Assembly (NCBI GenBank): GCA_947474715.1
Contig: CANJJT010000010.1
Coordinates: 10,139-74,138, forward strand
Length of the DNA stretch: 64,000 nucleotides
Origin: CAIYPG01 sp903864555
Lineage (GTDB): Bacteria; Pseudomonadota; Gammaproteobacteria; Burkholderiales; SG8-39
Reading direction: 5' to 3'
Both the position numbers and the translations under genes were made by a program. Of this stretch, positions 47,438 to 56,305 are shown piece by piece. The notes under the pieces are model-generated. The model did not search any database and was not told the origin of the DNA. It was given only the letters and a program-made list of their open reading frames with translations. Numbering within the stretch: the first letter of the stretch is position 1; each line of letters starts with the position of its first letter.

Positions 47438-48568
47438 CTAAACATCCAACTCGCACTCCTGTCGGGTAAAGGGAGCATAGCGCGCGCGCTGTACGGGGCT
47501 GCTCCCTAGCCACGCAGACAGGGTCAGTGCCCGCTTGAAATACAGGCCGATGTCGCAATCATCGGTGGTGCCGATGCCGCCATGCAGCTGAATCGATTCG
47601 CGCGTGATGCGCAAGCACGCATCGTTGCAGCGGGCCTTGGCCCGCGCGATAATCCTCGTGCGCTCGTCTTTGCGAGGTTCCCGGTCCAACACCTCGGCCG
47701 CCTCAGCGGCAACCGCTGCCGCCAGTTCCTGCTGCATGAACAGGTCCACCGCCTTGTGCTGCAGCGCCTGGAAACTGCCAATGGGCTTGCCGAATTGCAC
47801 CCGATGTCGCATGTATTCGGTGGTAATGTCGAGCGCGGCGCGCATGACGCCGACCATCTCGGCACAGGCCATCGCCGCCGCCTCGTCTATGGCGCGTTCC
47901 AGGGCCTGCTTACCAGCGCCAGCCATGTTCTCCTGAGGCACGGTGGCATTGTCGAGAGCGAGCATGGCACCAGGCGTCCCATCGGCACGCCATTGCATCT
48001 GCAATTTGAGGCCTGGCGTATCACGGGGCACCCAGACCAGCACCACGTCCTCCGCCCGCTTCGCGCTCACGACGAACCCTCCCGCCTCAGCAAAAGCCAC
48101 AAACTGCTTTCCGCCTGTGAGTGAGACCAGACCCTTGTCCACCGTGGCCAAGGTCTGGATGGCTTGCGGATCAAGCGTTCCGGGCCTTTCCTGCCAGGCA
48201 AGGCTGGCCGTGATCGTACCCTCAGCAATGCCGGGAATCAGTTTTTGCTTCAAGGCTTCATTGTCACAATGAAGAATGGCCCGCCCTGCGAGCACTGCGC
48301 CTGGTACCAGCGGGTCTGCAATCAATCCCCGACCCAGTTCCTCCAGAATCACGCCCATGGCGGAAAAACCGGTTGCCGAACCGCCCAGCGACTCGGGAAA
48401 GAGCACGCCATTCCAGCCCAGCCCGGCAAACTGCGCGATCACGTCGCGGGCATGGCCCGGCAGCGTCTCGCGCATCTGGCGCAGCCGGCGATGGTCAGTG
48501 TGCTGGCGGGTGAACGTGCGCGCCTGGTCGCGCAGCAGGTCCAGTTCTTCAGCGGATGGTGCATTCAT
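47438..48568 (-). CDS. Acyl-CoA dehydrogenase (small-type subunit of a probable pair)
   Basis: 376 residues; AAGGAG precedes the ATG. FAD-containing acyl-CoA dehydrogenase fold: helical N-terminus with FAGLGWNGVLFPESLGGSATGFSAMGVILEELG, an atypical middle domain (ASLAWQERPGTLDPQ), and the C-terminal helices YMRHRVQFGKPIGSFQALQHKAVDLFM and SIQLHGGIGTTDDCDIGLYFKRA. The usual Glu of the YEG-type motif is absent; the end reads LSAWLGSSPVQ. Such divergent members often form heteromers with a second chain (PimD-like, FadE pairs). It is 13 bp downstream of the other acyl-CoA dehydrogenase. Confidence 0.9.
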   Translation of the reverse strand: MNAPSAEELDLLRDQARTFTRQHTDHRRLRQMRETLPGHARDVIAQFAGLGWNGVLFPESLGGSATGFSAMGVILEELGRGLIADPLVPGAVLAGRAILHCDNEALKQKLIPGIAEGTITASLAWQERPGTLDPQAIQTLATVDKGLVSLTGGKQFVAFAEAGGFVVSAKRAEDVVLVWVPRDTPGLKLQMQWRADGTPGAMLALDNATVPQENMAGAGKQALERAIDEAAAMACAEMVGVMRAALDITTEYMRHRVQFGKPIGSFQALQHKAVDLFMQQELAAAVAAEAAEVLDREPRKDERTRIIARAKARCNDACLRITRESIQLHGGIGTTDDCDIGLYFKRALTLSAWLGSSPVQRARYAPFTRQECELDV

Positions 48569-48581
48569 CGAAAACTTCTCC

Positions 48582-49745
48582 TTACGAGGGCAGATTCAGC
48601 ACGCCCTTGGCCATGATATTGCGCTGGATCTGGTTGGACCCGCCGTAGATCGTCCAGGACCTAGCCTCTAGAAACGGATAGAGCAGTTCGATCGACTCGT
48701 CCCCGAACTGCACATCCCCCATCAGGCCACCGCACTCATCAGCCGTTTCCATCATCAGTTCACCCACGCGCTGGCAGGTTTCAGTGGCCCATACCTTCAA
48801 CAGGGAGGCTTCCGGCCCCAGCGGCTTGCCGTCCTTGAGCGTTCGGGCCATGCGCTCATAGGCCGAATTGAGATCCATCACATCGAAGGTGATCTGCGTC
48901 AGACGGTCCACGAAGGCCGGGTCCTCCAGCTTGCCGGTGAGCCTGGCAATGCGGCGAAGCTTGAACAGGAAAGTCATGGACTGTCGCGACGACCCCGAGA
49001 ACAGGCGCTCGTAACCCAGCTGCGCCCGTGCCACGTTCCAGCCGTTGTTGATTTCGCCCACGAGATTGCGCACAGGCGTGGTGGCATTGTCGAAGAACAC
49101 GGCGCACTGCTCTTCCTGCATGTTGAGGCTCTTGAACGGGCGCACGGTGATGCCCGGCTGGCGCATGTCCACCAGTAGGAAGCTGATGCCCGCCTGTTTC
49201 TTCACCGATTTGTTGCTGCGCACCAGCATGAAAATGTGGGTCGCATCGAAGGCTGAACTGGTCCACAGCTTCTGACCGTTGATCACGAACTCGTCGCCAC
49301 GCAGTTCCGCCTCGGTGCGCAGGCTTGCAAGGTCGGAGCCGGCATTCGGTTCGGAATAACCCTGGCACCAGGTGTGTTCCCCGGCAAGGATTTTGGGCAG
49401 GTACTCCTCGCGCTGCGCGTCGGTGCCCTGCAGTATGAGGATCGGGGCGAGCGTGTTGACTCCCGAGTCCCTCAGCCGGGGGCAGCCCAGACGCTCCATC
49501 TCCTCGACATAGATGAGGTACTTGGAGGGCGACAGCTCCATGCCGCCGTATCGGCGCGGCCATACCGGCGCCAGCCAGCCGGCCCGCGACAGGTGCAGAT
49601 ACCAGCCACGGGATTCAGCCGCTCTGGGGCGGAGCCTGGCATTGCGAAGCTCCTGCGGGCACTGGTCGAACAAGGCCGCAGCCCTGTCGCGAAATGCCTC
49701 GTCCGACAATACATTCCAGTCGGTATCCACATGCGCGAACTGCAT
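48582..49745 (-). CDS. Acyl-CoA dehydrogenase (large-type subunit of a probable pair)
   Basis: 387 residues from the ATG at 49745, preceded by GGAGGAG. The FAD/substrate segment WCQGYSEPNAGSDLASLRT and the WTSSAFDATHIFMLVRS strand are canonical. The C-terminal helices are present and end in WTIYGGSNQIQRNIMAKGVLNLP. At the catalytic-base position it has Gly (YGG) rather than Glu (YEG). This pattern is common in PimC/FadE-type chains that pair with a partner dehydrogenase. It is tightly linked to the other acyl-CoA dehydrogenase and to the acyl-CoA synthetase upstream, so it probably oxidises the CoA ester that enzyme makes. Confidence 0.92.
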   Translation of the reverse strand: MQFAHVDTDWNVLSDEAFRDRAAALFDQCPQELRNARLRPRAAESRGWYLHLSRAGWLAPVWPRRYGGMELSPSKYLIYVEEMERLGCPRLRDSGVNTLAPILILQGTDAQREEYLPKILAGEHTWCQGYSEPNAGSDLASLRTEAELRGDEFVINGQKLWTSSAFDATHIFMLVRSNKSVKKQAGISFLLVDMRQPGITVRPFKSLNMQEEQCAVFFDNATTPVRNLVGEINNGWNVARAQLGYERLFSGSSRQSMTFLFKLRRIARLTGKLEDPAFVDRLTQITFDVMDLNSAYERMARTLKDGKPLGPEASLLKVWATETCQRVGELMMETADECGGLMGDVQFGDESIELLYPFLEARSWTIYGGSNQIQRNIMAKGVLNLPS

Positions 49746-49803
49746 CACTCCTCCTTCTTTTGCTGCGCCCGCCCAGCCCGCTTGCGGACGCGGTCAGCGG
49801 ACA

Positions 49804-51975
49804 TCAGTCCCGGTCAGCAACAGGGGCGGCCTTTGCCTTCACAATCAGTGCATCCACGGCAACGAGTCTGGAGCCGGAACAAATGACCGGGTTGACATCG
49901 ATTTCCTCGATCACTTCGGCGTGATCGGCGATCAGTTCAGACATGCGTGAGATGATGTCGGCCAGCCGCAGCTTGTCGACCGGGGCGATGCCACGAAACC
50001 CGTCCAGCACCTTGCGCGCGCCGATGTTCCCGATCATGACCATGGCCTGGTCGCGCCCCACCGGCGCCAGCTCGACGACAACATCCCTGAGGACTTCCAC
50101 GAAAATTCCGCCAAGACCGACGAGTATCAGGGGGCCGAATACGGGGTCCACGCGGGCACCCACCATCACCTCGACACCATCGGGGGCCATTTCCTGCACC
50201 AGCACACCATTGATTCTGGGCGGCGGTGTGATCCTCCCGGCCCGCGCCATGATGTCCTCATAGGCCTCGCTGATTTCCTGACTGGATTGAAGATTGAGCC
50301 GCACCAGTCCGGCATCGGACTTGTGCAGGACATCTGGCGATTCGATCTTCAACACCACCCGCGATTGCCGGCCCTGGGCCCAGGCCACCGCCTCTTCGAC
50401 CTTGTGCACGAGCACTTCATCGGTGACGGGCACGCCATAGAGCTGCAGCAACTGCTTCGACTCGCGCTCGGTCAGGTTGCTGTTGGGGGATGCCTCGATC
50501 ATGCGTCGTCCCTGGCTTGCCGCGTCCGCGGAAACGGTGCGAACGGCAGGCGCCCGGGTCCTTACACCCACCACCCGCTCGCTCCAGCGATGCCATGCGG
50601 CTACGGCCTGCATGCAGGCGTCCATGGAGTGGAACACCGCGATGTTCTCGTCGGCCTCCAGTTCCTCGCTGCCCCAGCCGCTGTGCCAGTCGCTCACCCA
50701 CACCGCGAGGGCGATTTTGCCGTAGTCCCGGGCTGCCTTGCCAAATTCCGTGATGAGATTGCCGGCACTCTTCTTCGCATAGAAAAAGGGCAGCGCCACC
50801 GCGCCATACTCGGGCGCCTCGAACATGGCCCGGATGCAGTTGACCAGCATCATCGGGTTGCTGCGCACCTGCGCCGTGACATCACAGGGATTCCTCGCTG
50901 CGCCAAACTCGGGCACCAGCTCATCCAGCCTGGCCTGCAATACAGGCCCCGGCTGCGGCATGGGCACCCCACGCGCCTCGGCCTGGTCGGCTGCCAGCAC
51001 GGCAAAACCACCTGAGGAAGAGACGGCGGCGACACCACGCGCCTTGGGCATCCCCGCCTTGGCAAAGAAAGCGGCCGTCTCCACCAGCGTGTGGTAATCG
51101 GGCACCACCACCGCACCCATCCTTTCCAGTGCAGCCATGTACCCGGCACTCGACGCAGCCAGCGACCCGGTGTGCGACACGGCGGCCGTGGCACCCTCGC
51201 TCCCGGAGGCGAACTTGAAGGCGATCAGCGGCTTTCCGGCACACAGCGCCCGCTCACCAGCCTCGATCAGCCGGGCAGGATTCTCCACTCCCTCGAAGGC
51301 CAGCGCAATGGCGCTGCAGGCGTCATCATCCACAAGATAGCTGACCAGATCTGCAACATCGACATCGCAGGAGTTCCCGGCCGACAGTGAATGGCTGATG
51401 GCCACGCCCCGATTGACCGACTGGGTGAGTGCATTGCACACGCCGCCTGACTGGCTGACGATGCCGATCGCACCCTTGTTGATCCGCGCATAGCGAACCT
51501 CGGGTGTGAAAGATAGAGAGAACCGCCGCTGGTGGTGGATGATGCCGATCGAATTGGGACCGATGATGCGAAGCCCGGTGCGCCGCGCGATGTCGGCCAG
51601 ACGCTGCTGCTCGGCAATGCGGTCCGGACGACCTGTTTCGCCATAGCCAGCGGCGTAGATCACGACCCCGCCCACGCCCAGCGCAGCACACTCCTCGACC
51701 AGCGGCTCGACCGCCTCCCGGCCCACCGTGATCACCACACAATCGGGCACCGACGGCAGCGAGGAGAGCGACGGATGGCAGATGCGCTCGCCGATCCGGT
51801 CGTACTTGGCGTTGACCAGGAACACATCGCCGTCGAAGGTGGTGAGGTTTTCCATGGACGAACCGCCGAAGGAATTCGACTTCGGCGTTGCGCCGACAAT
51901 GGCAACACTGCGCGGGTTCAGAACCCTTTCAAGATCCCCTCGACGATAGGTGTTGCGTCGGCCCTGCAGGATCAT
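49804..51975 (-). CDS. NDP-forming acyl-CoA synthetase (acetate--CoA ligase family)
   Basis: 723 residues in one chain. An N-terminal CoA-binding Rossmann domain (about 17-140, NPRSVAIVGATPKSNSFGG) is followed by two succinyl-CoA-ligase-like domains; the phosphohistidine is His268 in AAVSHTGSLAASSAG. The C-terminal ATP-grasp domain starts about residue 500 (LTERESKQLLQLYGVPVTDEVLV), with VVLKIESPDVLHKSD and VGARVDPVFGPLILVGLGGIFVEVL. It makes acyl-CoA from an acid, CoA and ATP with release of ADP. It sits between a Bug receptor and the acyl-CoA dehydrogenases, so it is the likely activation step of the pathway. Lysine-acetyltransferase fusions (Pat-like) were considered, but no GNAT domain is present. 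Confidence 0.93.
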   Translation of the reverse strand: MILQGRRNTYRRGDLERVLNPRSVAIVGATPKSNSFGGSSMENLTTFDGDVFLVNAKYDRIGERICHPSLSSLPSVPDCVVITVGREAVEPLVEECAALGVGGVVIYAAGYGETGRPDRIAEQQRLADIARRTGLRIIGPNSIGIIHHQRRFSLSFTPEVRYARINKGAIGIVSQSGGVCNALTQSVNRGVAISHSLSAGNSCDVDVADLVSYLVDDDACSAIALAFEGVENPARLIEAGERALCAGKPLIAFKFASGSEGATAAVSHTGSLAASSAGYMAALERMGAVVVPDYHTLVETAAFFAKAGMPKARGVAAVSSSGGFAVLAADQAEARGVPMPQPGPVLQARLDELVPEFGAARNPCDVTAQVRSNPMMLVNCIRAMFEAPEYGAVALPFFYAKKSAGNLITEFGKAARDYGKIALAVWVSDWHSGWGSEELEADENIAVFHSMDACMQAVAAWHRWSERVVGVRTRAPAVRTVSADAASQGRRMIEASPNSNLTERESKQLLQLYGVPVTDEVLVHKVEEAVAWAQGRQSRVVLKIESPDVLHKSDAGLVRLNLQSSQEISEAYEDIMARAGRITPPPRINGVLVQEMAPDGVEVMVGARVDPVFGPLILVGLGGIFVEVLRDVVVELAPVGRDQAMVMIGNIGARKVLDGFRGIAPVDKLRLADIISRMSELIADHAEVIEEIDVNPVICSGSRLVAVDALIVKAKAAPVADRD

Positions 51976-52076
51976 GGCCGCCGCTCCGCGTGTGTCGACG
52001 CCCCGATTGCAGGGACATCGGGGGCACTGCCTGCGGCAACCTTGCCATGGTCAATCCCTTCAACCGCCACGCTCAA

Positions 52077-53057
52077 CTAGTTGTCTCCCTGGAACTCGAT
52101 CTTCGAATCCTTGATGACCTTGGACCAGAGGTCATAGTTGAACTTCAGTACTTTGGCCAGATCATCTGCCGATCCGGTAACTGGTGAAACGCCAACCTTG
52201 TTCATCTGCTGCAGCGTGGAAGGCAGCTTCACCACCGCCTGGATATCGGCATTGAGACGATTCACCAGAGCCGGTGGAATGCCCTTGGGGCCGGCAATCC
52301 CATAGAAACTAGGCGCATAAAAATCGGGCTGCCCCGATTCGATCACCGTGGAAATGTCCGGCGCAAGCGGCGAGCGGGCGAGCTCAGCCACCGCGATCGC
52401 CCTCAGCTTGCCGGTGCGCACCAGGGGCAGCGAGCTGCCCACCGAATCCCAGCGCATGTGCACGACGCCCCCCAGCAGATCGGTCAGGGCCTGGTTGGAA
52501 CCCTTGTAGGGGATGGCGAGAATGTTGGTCCCTGCACGGGCGTTGAACAGCTCGCCGATCAGGTGGGCTGGTCCGCCGACGGCCGTCACTGCATAGCTCA
52601 GCTTTCCCGAATTCGCTCGGGCGTAGCCGATGAGGTCGCGAATGTTCTGTATGGGCAGGGAATTGTTCACCACCAGCATCAGCGGTGAATCGGACACCTG
52701 GGCAATCGGGGTCATGATGGTATTCGGGTCCGGCAGCTTCTTCAGCGCCGCACGCGAAGCGTTCGTCGCGAACACGACCATGAGGGTGTGGCCATCCGGC
52801 GGAGACCTGAGCACGAAATCCACCCCGATGTCGGTACCGCCTCCAGGCCTGTTGTCGATGACAACCGACTCCTTGTAGCGCTCGCGCAGCCCTTCGCCGA
52901 CGATGCGTCCTACGAGGTCAGTGGCCCCGCCAGGCGAAAATGCCACCACAATGCGCACCGGCCGGTTCGGAAACAGCCGTTCCTGTGCAAATAGTGCCGG
53001 AGCAGCCAACATACCGGCCAATAGCGTGATGACTCGCAGTCGATGACTTTGTCTCAC
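52077..53057 (-). CDS. Bug/TctC-family periplasmic solute-binding protein
   Basis: 326 residues from a GTG at 53057, five bases after GGAGGAG. Longer in-frame starts exist, but this one gives a normal signal peptide (SHRLRVITLLAGMLAAPALFAQ) and the usual family length. Landmarks are FPNRPVRIVVAFSPGGATDL, DNRPGGGTDIGVDFVLRSPPDGHT, NSGKLSYAVTAVGGPAHLIGELF, ILAIPYKGSNQALTDLLGG and ARSPLAPDISTVIESG. It is the first gene of the operon, upstream of the acyl-CoA synthetase. Confidence 0.94.
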   Translation of the reverse strand: MRQSHRLRVITLLAGMLAAPALFAQERLFPNRPVRIVVAFSPGGATDLVGRIVGEGLRERYKESVVIDNRPGGGTDIGVDFVLRSPPDGHTLMVVFATNASRAALKKLPDPNTIMTPIAQVSDSPLMLVVNNSLPIQNIRDLIGYARANSGKLSYAVTAVGGPAHLIGELFNARAGTNILAIPYKGSNQALTDLLGGVVHMRWDSVGSSLPLVRTGKLRAIAVAELARSPLAPDISTVIESGQPDFYAPSFYGIAGPKGIPPALVNRLNADIQAVVKLPSTLQQMNKVGVSPVTGSADDLAKVLKFNYDLWSKVIKDSKIEFQGDN

Positions 53058-53294
53058 AGGATCTCCTCCAGGCCAAGTGTGGATCTCATCCGACATACCC
53101 TCACATTGCGACGCAACAATTTCGCGGGGTCGTCGAACTGCCCACATCGTATGTTTTTATACTATTATTAAAACAAGCACCCTGTCAAAGCATCAGACGG
53201 GGAATGACATGATGCAGGCTGCCTCATTCAGCACAGACTATGCTGTCCTCAAGCAAACCCGGCGCATGCAAACGCGCCCCCCTGATCGGAGTGC
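53058..53294. promoter_or_regulatory. Divergent control region of the catabolic operon
   Basis: 237 bp between the minus-strand operon and the plus-strand enoyl-CoA hydratase. It contains an unusually AT-rich block (GTATGTTTTTATACTATTAT and AAAAC, about 53151-53176), the likely site of both promoters and of regulator binding. TTTTTATAC with the nearby ACTATTATT can be read as -10-like hexamers on either strand. No clear operator was assigned. Confidence 0.4.
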
Positions 53295-54056
53295 ATGGTG
53301 GGAGTCCGAGTAGAGCGGGATGGGCCAGCCTGTCTGGTAATCCTCGACTGGCCGGAGCGCAAGAATGCGCTGGGGCCTCAGGATGCCGATGCCATTTCAC
53401 AGGCATTGCAGCAAGCGACTTTGGCCCCGGATGTTCATGGCGTAGTGCTCACCGGCGAAGGCGCCTTCTGCGCAGGCGTGAATCTCAAGGACACGCTAGA
53501 GCGCGCCGCCATGTCGCCCGAGGAACGCCGCCAGATGGTGTACCGCAGTTTCCAGGGATTGATGCGGACACTGATCGCGGTGCCGGTGCCCACCATCGCC
53601 GCCATCGACGGCCCGGCCGTGGGCTCCGGATTCGACCTGGCGCTTGCCTGCGACAGCCGCTTCATCGGACCAGCCGGCTGGTGCATGCAGGGCTGGGGCC
53701 GGCTCGGTTTCGTCCCGGGCACGGGCGGTGAACTGCTGATGCGCAGACTCGCCCCCAATGCCCTGTGGTCCTTGCTTGAGGCTCAGCCCCGCATTGGGGC
53801 CGATCTGGCCGAGAAGCTGGGACTGGGCGAGGCAAGCGGTGAGATGAGCGCGCGGCAACGGGCCGTCACTCGCGTTGCCGCCCTGGCAAAGAGCCTCTCG
53901 CGCCAGGCGCTGGAAGCTTATGTCGAACTTTATCGATCCGAGCTGCGCACGCAACTGGAGCCGCATCTGGAAGCTGCGAGGGAACACCAGGTCCACCTGC
54001 AGGTTGCCGCCGGGCTGAGGAAGCGGGTCGAAAGTGTTTTGGGCAAGGCCACGTAA
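53295..54056 (+). CDS. Enoyl-CoA hydratase/isomerase family protein (first tandem paralogue)
   Basis: 253 residues with a crotonase fold. Segments are ILDWPERKNALGPQDADAI, the oxyanion segment GVVLTGEGAFCAGVNLKD and IAAIDGPAVGSGFDLALACDSRFIG, followed by WGRLGFVPGTGGELLMRRLAP. The second enoyl-CoA hydratase, 89 bp downstream, has the same segments almost word for word. The start ATG at 53295 has GGAG three bases upstream, rather close. It is divergent from the nine-gene catabolic operon and is probably part of the same pathway. Confidence 0.9.
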   Translation: MVGVRVERDGPACLVILDWPERKNALGPQDADAISQALQQATLAPDVHGVVLTGEGAFCAGVNLKDTLERAAMSPEERRQMVYRSFQGLMRTLIAVPVPTIAAIDGPAVGSGFDLALACDSRFIGPAGWCMQGWGRLGFVPGTGGELLMRRLAPNALWSLLEAQPRIGADLAEKLGLGEASGEMSARQRAVTRVAALAKSLSRQALEAYVELYRSELRTQLEPHLEAAREHQVHLQVAAGLRKRVESVLGKAT

Positions 54057-54145
54057 CACGCAACATTAAACAACGGCAGCGTTGATCACGGTCCGGCATC
54101 CGCGGAACGCGGGTGCTCCAGCAAAAGGTCACAAGGGAGGATGCA

Positions 54146-54895
54146 ATGGGATTGAGAGTCGAGCGTCATGACAGGGCGGCCGTTCTGGTTTTCGACTGGC
54201 CGGAGCGGCGCAATGCCATCGGACCGGAAGAAGCGCTGGAGATCACCGCAACCCTGAAGGACATCGTCAAGGACCCCGCCGTGTGTGGGGTGGTAATCAC
54301 CGGAGAAGGCGCCTTCTGCGCGGGCGGCAACCTCAAGGGCGCCGTGTTCAAGCAGGATACCTCCACCGAAGAACGCAGCGCCGCGGTGTATGGCGCCGTG
54401 CACGGCATGATGCAGGCCATCGTCAATGTGCCGCTGCCGACGGTGGCCGCCATCGACGGACCGGCCATCGCCCTGGGATTTGACATGGCCCTCGCCTGCG
54501 ACAGCCGCTTCATCGGCCCCAAGGGCTGGTGCCTCCAGGGTTGGGGGAAACTCGGTTTCGTGCCCGGCGCCGCCGGCGAGATGCTGCTGCGCTTCCGCTC
54601 GCCCGGGGTGCTGTGGCGCCTGCTCGAGGAACAGCCGCGCATCAATGCCGAACTTGCCGAGAAGCTGAACCTGGGCGAATCCTCGGGGGAATCCACCGCA
54701 CGCGAGCGTGCAATCGCACGCGTGAATGCGCTGGCCCCGATGTCGCGCGAAACGCTCGAAGCCTATGTGGATTTGAATCGCGCCGACTTACGCAGCAAAA
54801 TGGAGCACGGTCTTGCCGCCGCAGCCGCCAAGCAGCTGGCACTGCTGACTCGTCCGGGCCTGGAAGACAGGGTCAAGGCCGCCCTTAACAAGTAA
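54146..54895 (+). CDS. Enoyl-CoA hydratase/isomerase family protein (second tandem paralogue)
   Basis: 249 residues from the ATG at 54146, five bases after GGGAGG. It shares long blocks with the previous gene (DWPERRNAIGPEEA, VVITGEGAFCAGGNLKG, AIDGPAIALGFDMALACDSRFIGPKGWCLQGWGKLGFVPG), showing a local duplication. Differences cluster in the middle helix (FKQDTSTEERSAAVYGAVHGMM) and after GFVPG, where substrate-shaping residues lie. The two may act on different intermediates or form heteromers. Confidence 0.92.
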   Translation: MGLRVERHDRAAVLVFDWPERRNAIGPEEALEITATLKDIVKDPAVCGVVITGEGAFCAGGNLKGAVFKQDTSTEERSAAVYGAVHGMMQAIVNVPLPTVAAIDGPAIALGFDMALACDSRFIGPKGWCLQGWGKLGFVPGAAGEMLLRFRSPGVLWRLLEEQPRINAELAEKLNLGESSGESTARERAIARVNALAPMSRETLEAYVDLNRADLRSKMEHGLAAAAAKQLALLTRPGLEDRVKAALNK

Positions 54896-54921
54896 CCCGC
54901 TCATCATGACCCGCCCTCTTG

Positions 54922-55120
54922 CTAGTGTCCCGAATCGTAAGTTCGTTGAATTCTGATTGGGCATGAATAAGTCGACATACGTCGGAAAAGTGCCGAAATC
55001 GGTGCCAGACAAGGCGCAAAGCGGAGCAAGCCTGGCTGGCTGGCTTGCGAGCATTTGCAACGCCGCATGGCGCCGATTCTCGGCACTTTTATTCAGCGAA
55101 TTTGCGATTCGGGACACTAG
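54922..55120. mobile_element. MITE-like foldback element (199 bp)
   Basis: Termini are near-perfect inverted repeats: the first 30 bases (CTAGTGTCCCGAATCGTAAG then TTCGTTGAAT) match the complement of the last 30 at 27 positions. A second inner inverted pair is GTGCCGAAATCGGTGCC against GGCGCCGATTCTCGGCAC. The outer CTAG at both ends could be the target duplication, leaving a 191-bp element with TGTCCC ends. It has no transposase. It lies between an enoyl-CoA hydratase and a Bug receptor gene and may carry a promoter or terminator for the latter. A decayed relative lies at 25107-25173. Confidence 0.8.
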
Positions 55121-55178
55121 GGCAGACATGCAAGAGGTCCTGGAATTCCCAACGTCCCAACGCTCTATGGAGTGACCC

Positions 55179-56186
55179 ATGCGTTCAAGCCCGCTTGTGA
55201 TTGTGAAGGTCTCCGCGAAACTGCCGGCACTGGCCGGCGGCGTCGCTTGCGCCGTTGCATTATTGCTGCCGTGCTCCGCCTCTTTCGCGCAGAACTATCC
55301 GACCAAACCGATCAAGCTGGTATTGGCGCAGCCGCCGGGCGGGGCCACGGATCTGTTTGCCCGGCTGCTCACCCAGAAGATGGGCGAATCGATGGGGCAG
55401 CCGGTGATCATTGACCACAAGCCGGGCGCCAACAATATGATCGCGAACCAGACGGTCGCCGCCGCCCCCAAGGACGGCTACACCCTGCTGATTGGCACCA
55501 CGGCGCTGGGCCTCAACCCCATCATGTACAAGAAGCTCAATTACAAGGTGGAGGACTTCGCCCCCATCTCGGTCATTGCGCTGCCGGCCTTCTCCATGAG
55601 CATCAACAAATCCCTGCCGACGAAATCGCTGAAGGAATTCATCGACTACGTGAAGGCACGCCCGGGCAAAATCAATTACGGCACCCTGGGCAGAGGCAGC
55701 ACCGGCCATCTGCTGGGCAAGATGTTCGAGGAAAGCGCTGGCCTGGACATGCTGGACATCCCCTACAAGGGTGCCGCGGCAGCGCTGTCGGCACTGGTGG
55801 CAGGTGACGTGCAGGTGTATTTCGACTCCATCACCACCTCCATCCCGCAACTGCGCGCCGGAGCCATCAACGTAATCGGGGTGACCTCGGAGGCGCGTGT
55901 GCCCACCGCCCCGGACGTGCCCACCCTGAAGGAGCAGGGCCTGCCCATGGTGGCCACCAGCTGGTTCGGTGTCCTGGCACCAGCCGGCACTCCCAGGCCC
56001 ATCATCTTGAAGCTCAACCGCGAAATCCAGGCGGCCGTGGCCTGGCCCGAATACCAGTCACGCCTCAACGCGGCAGGCGCCACGCCAGCCTCCTCCGCCT
56101 CGCCCGAGGAATTCGCCGCCATGATCCAGAACATGACCGAACTGTGGGGACGAATCCCACGCAAGCTCGGCATGAGCTTTGATTGA
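55179..56186 (+). CDS. Bug/TctC-family periplasmic solute-binding protein
   Basis: 335 residues; GGAG precedes the ATG by six bases. Signal peptide with LPALAGGVACAVALLLPCSASFAQ. Landmarks are YPTKPIKLVLAQPPGGATDL, DHKPGANNMIANQTVAAAPKDGY, RPGKINYGTLGRGSTGHLLGKM and SEARVPTAPDVPTLKEQG. It is a close paralogue of the receptor at 58598-59575: nearly the whole mature protein aligns without gaps, including WFGVLAPAGTPRPIIL against WFGILAPAGTPRPIIL and the same C-terminal GMSFD. It is followed by a GntR-type regulator on the same strand. Confidence 0.95.
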   Translation: MRSSPLVIVKVSAKLPALAGGVACAVALLLPCSASFAQNYPTKPIKLVLAQPPGGATDLFARLLTQKMGESMGQPVIIDHKPGANNMIANQTVAAAPKDGYTLLIGTTALGLNPIMYKKLNYKVEDFAPISVIALPAFSMSINKSLPTKSLKEFIDYVKARPGKINYGTLGRGSTGHLLGKMFEESAGLDMLDIPYKGAAAALSALVAGDVQVYFDSITTSIPQLRAGAINVIGVTSEARVPTAPDVPTLKEQGLPMVATSWFGVLAPAGTPRPIILKLNREIQAAVAWPEYQSRLNAAGATPASSASPEEFAAMIQNMTELWGRIPRKLGMSFD

Positions 56187-56305
56187 AAATTCTGGCACCG
56201 CGTGGGATGCTGTCCCCTGCGCCCCCTGTACCCCGGTGCCAGACGCTCATTCAGCCTCGCACTTGAAGTTAAAAAAACAGACCGCCCCGAAACAGCGAGA
56301 CCCGA

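Noticed and set aside
49804..51975. Protein lysine acetyltransferase (Pat/PatZ)
   Set aside because: The synthetase-like domains fit, but the C-terminal GNAT domain is absent.
54957..55175. 72-codon ORF inside the MITE
   Set aside because: Mostly the element's palindromic sequence, no ribosome site, no protein family; read as non-coding.
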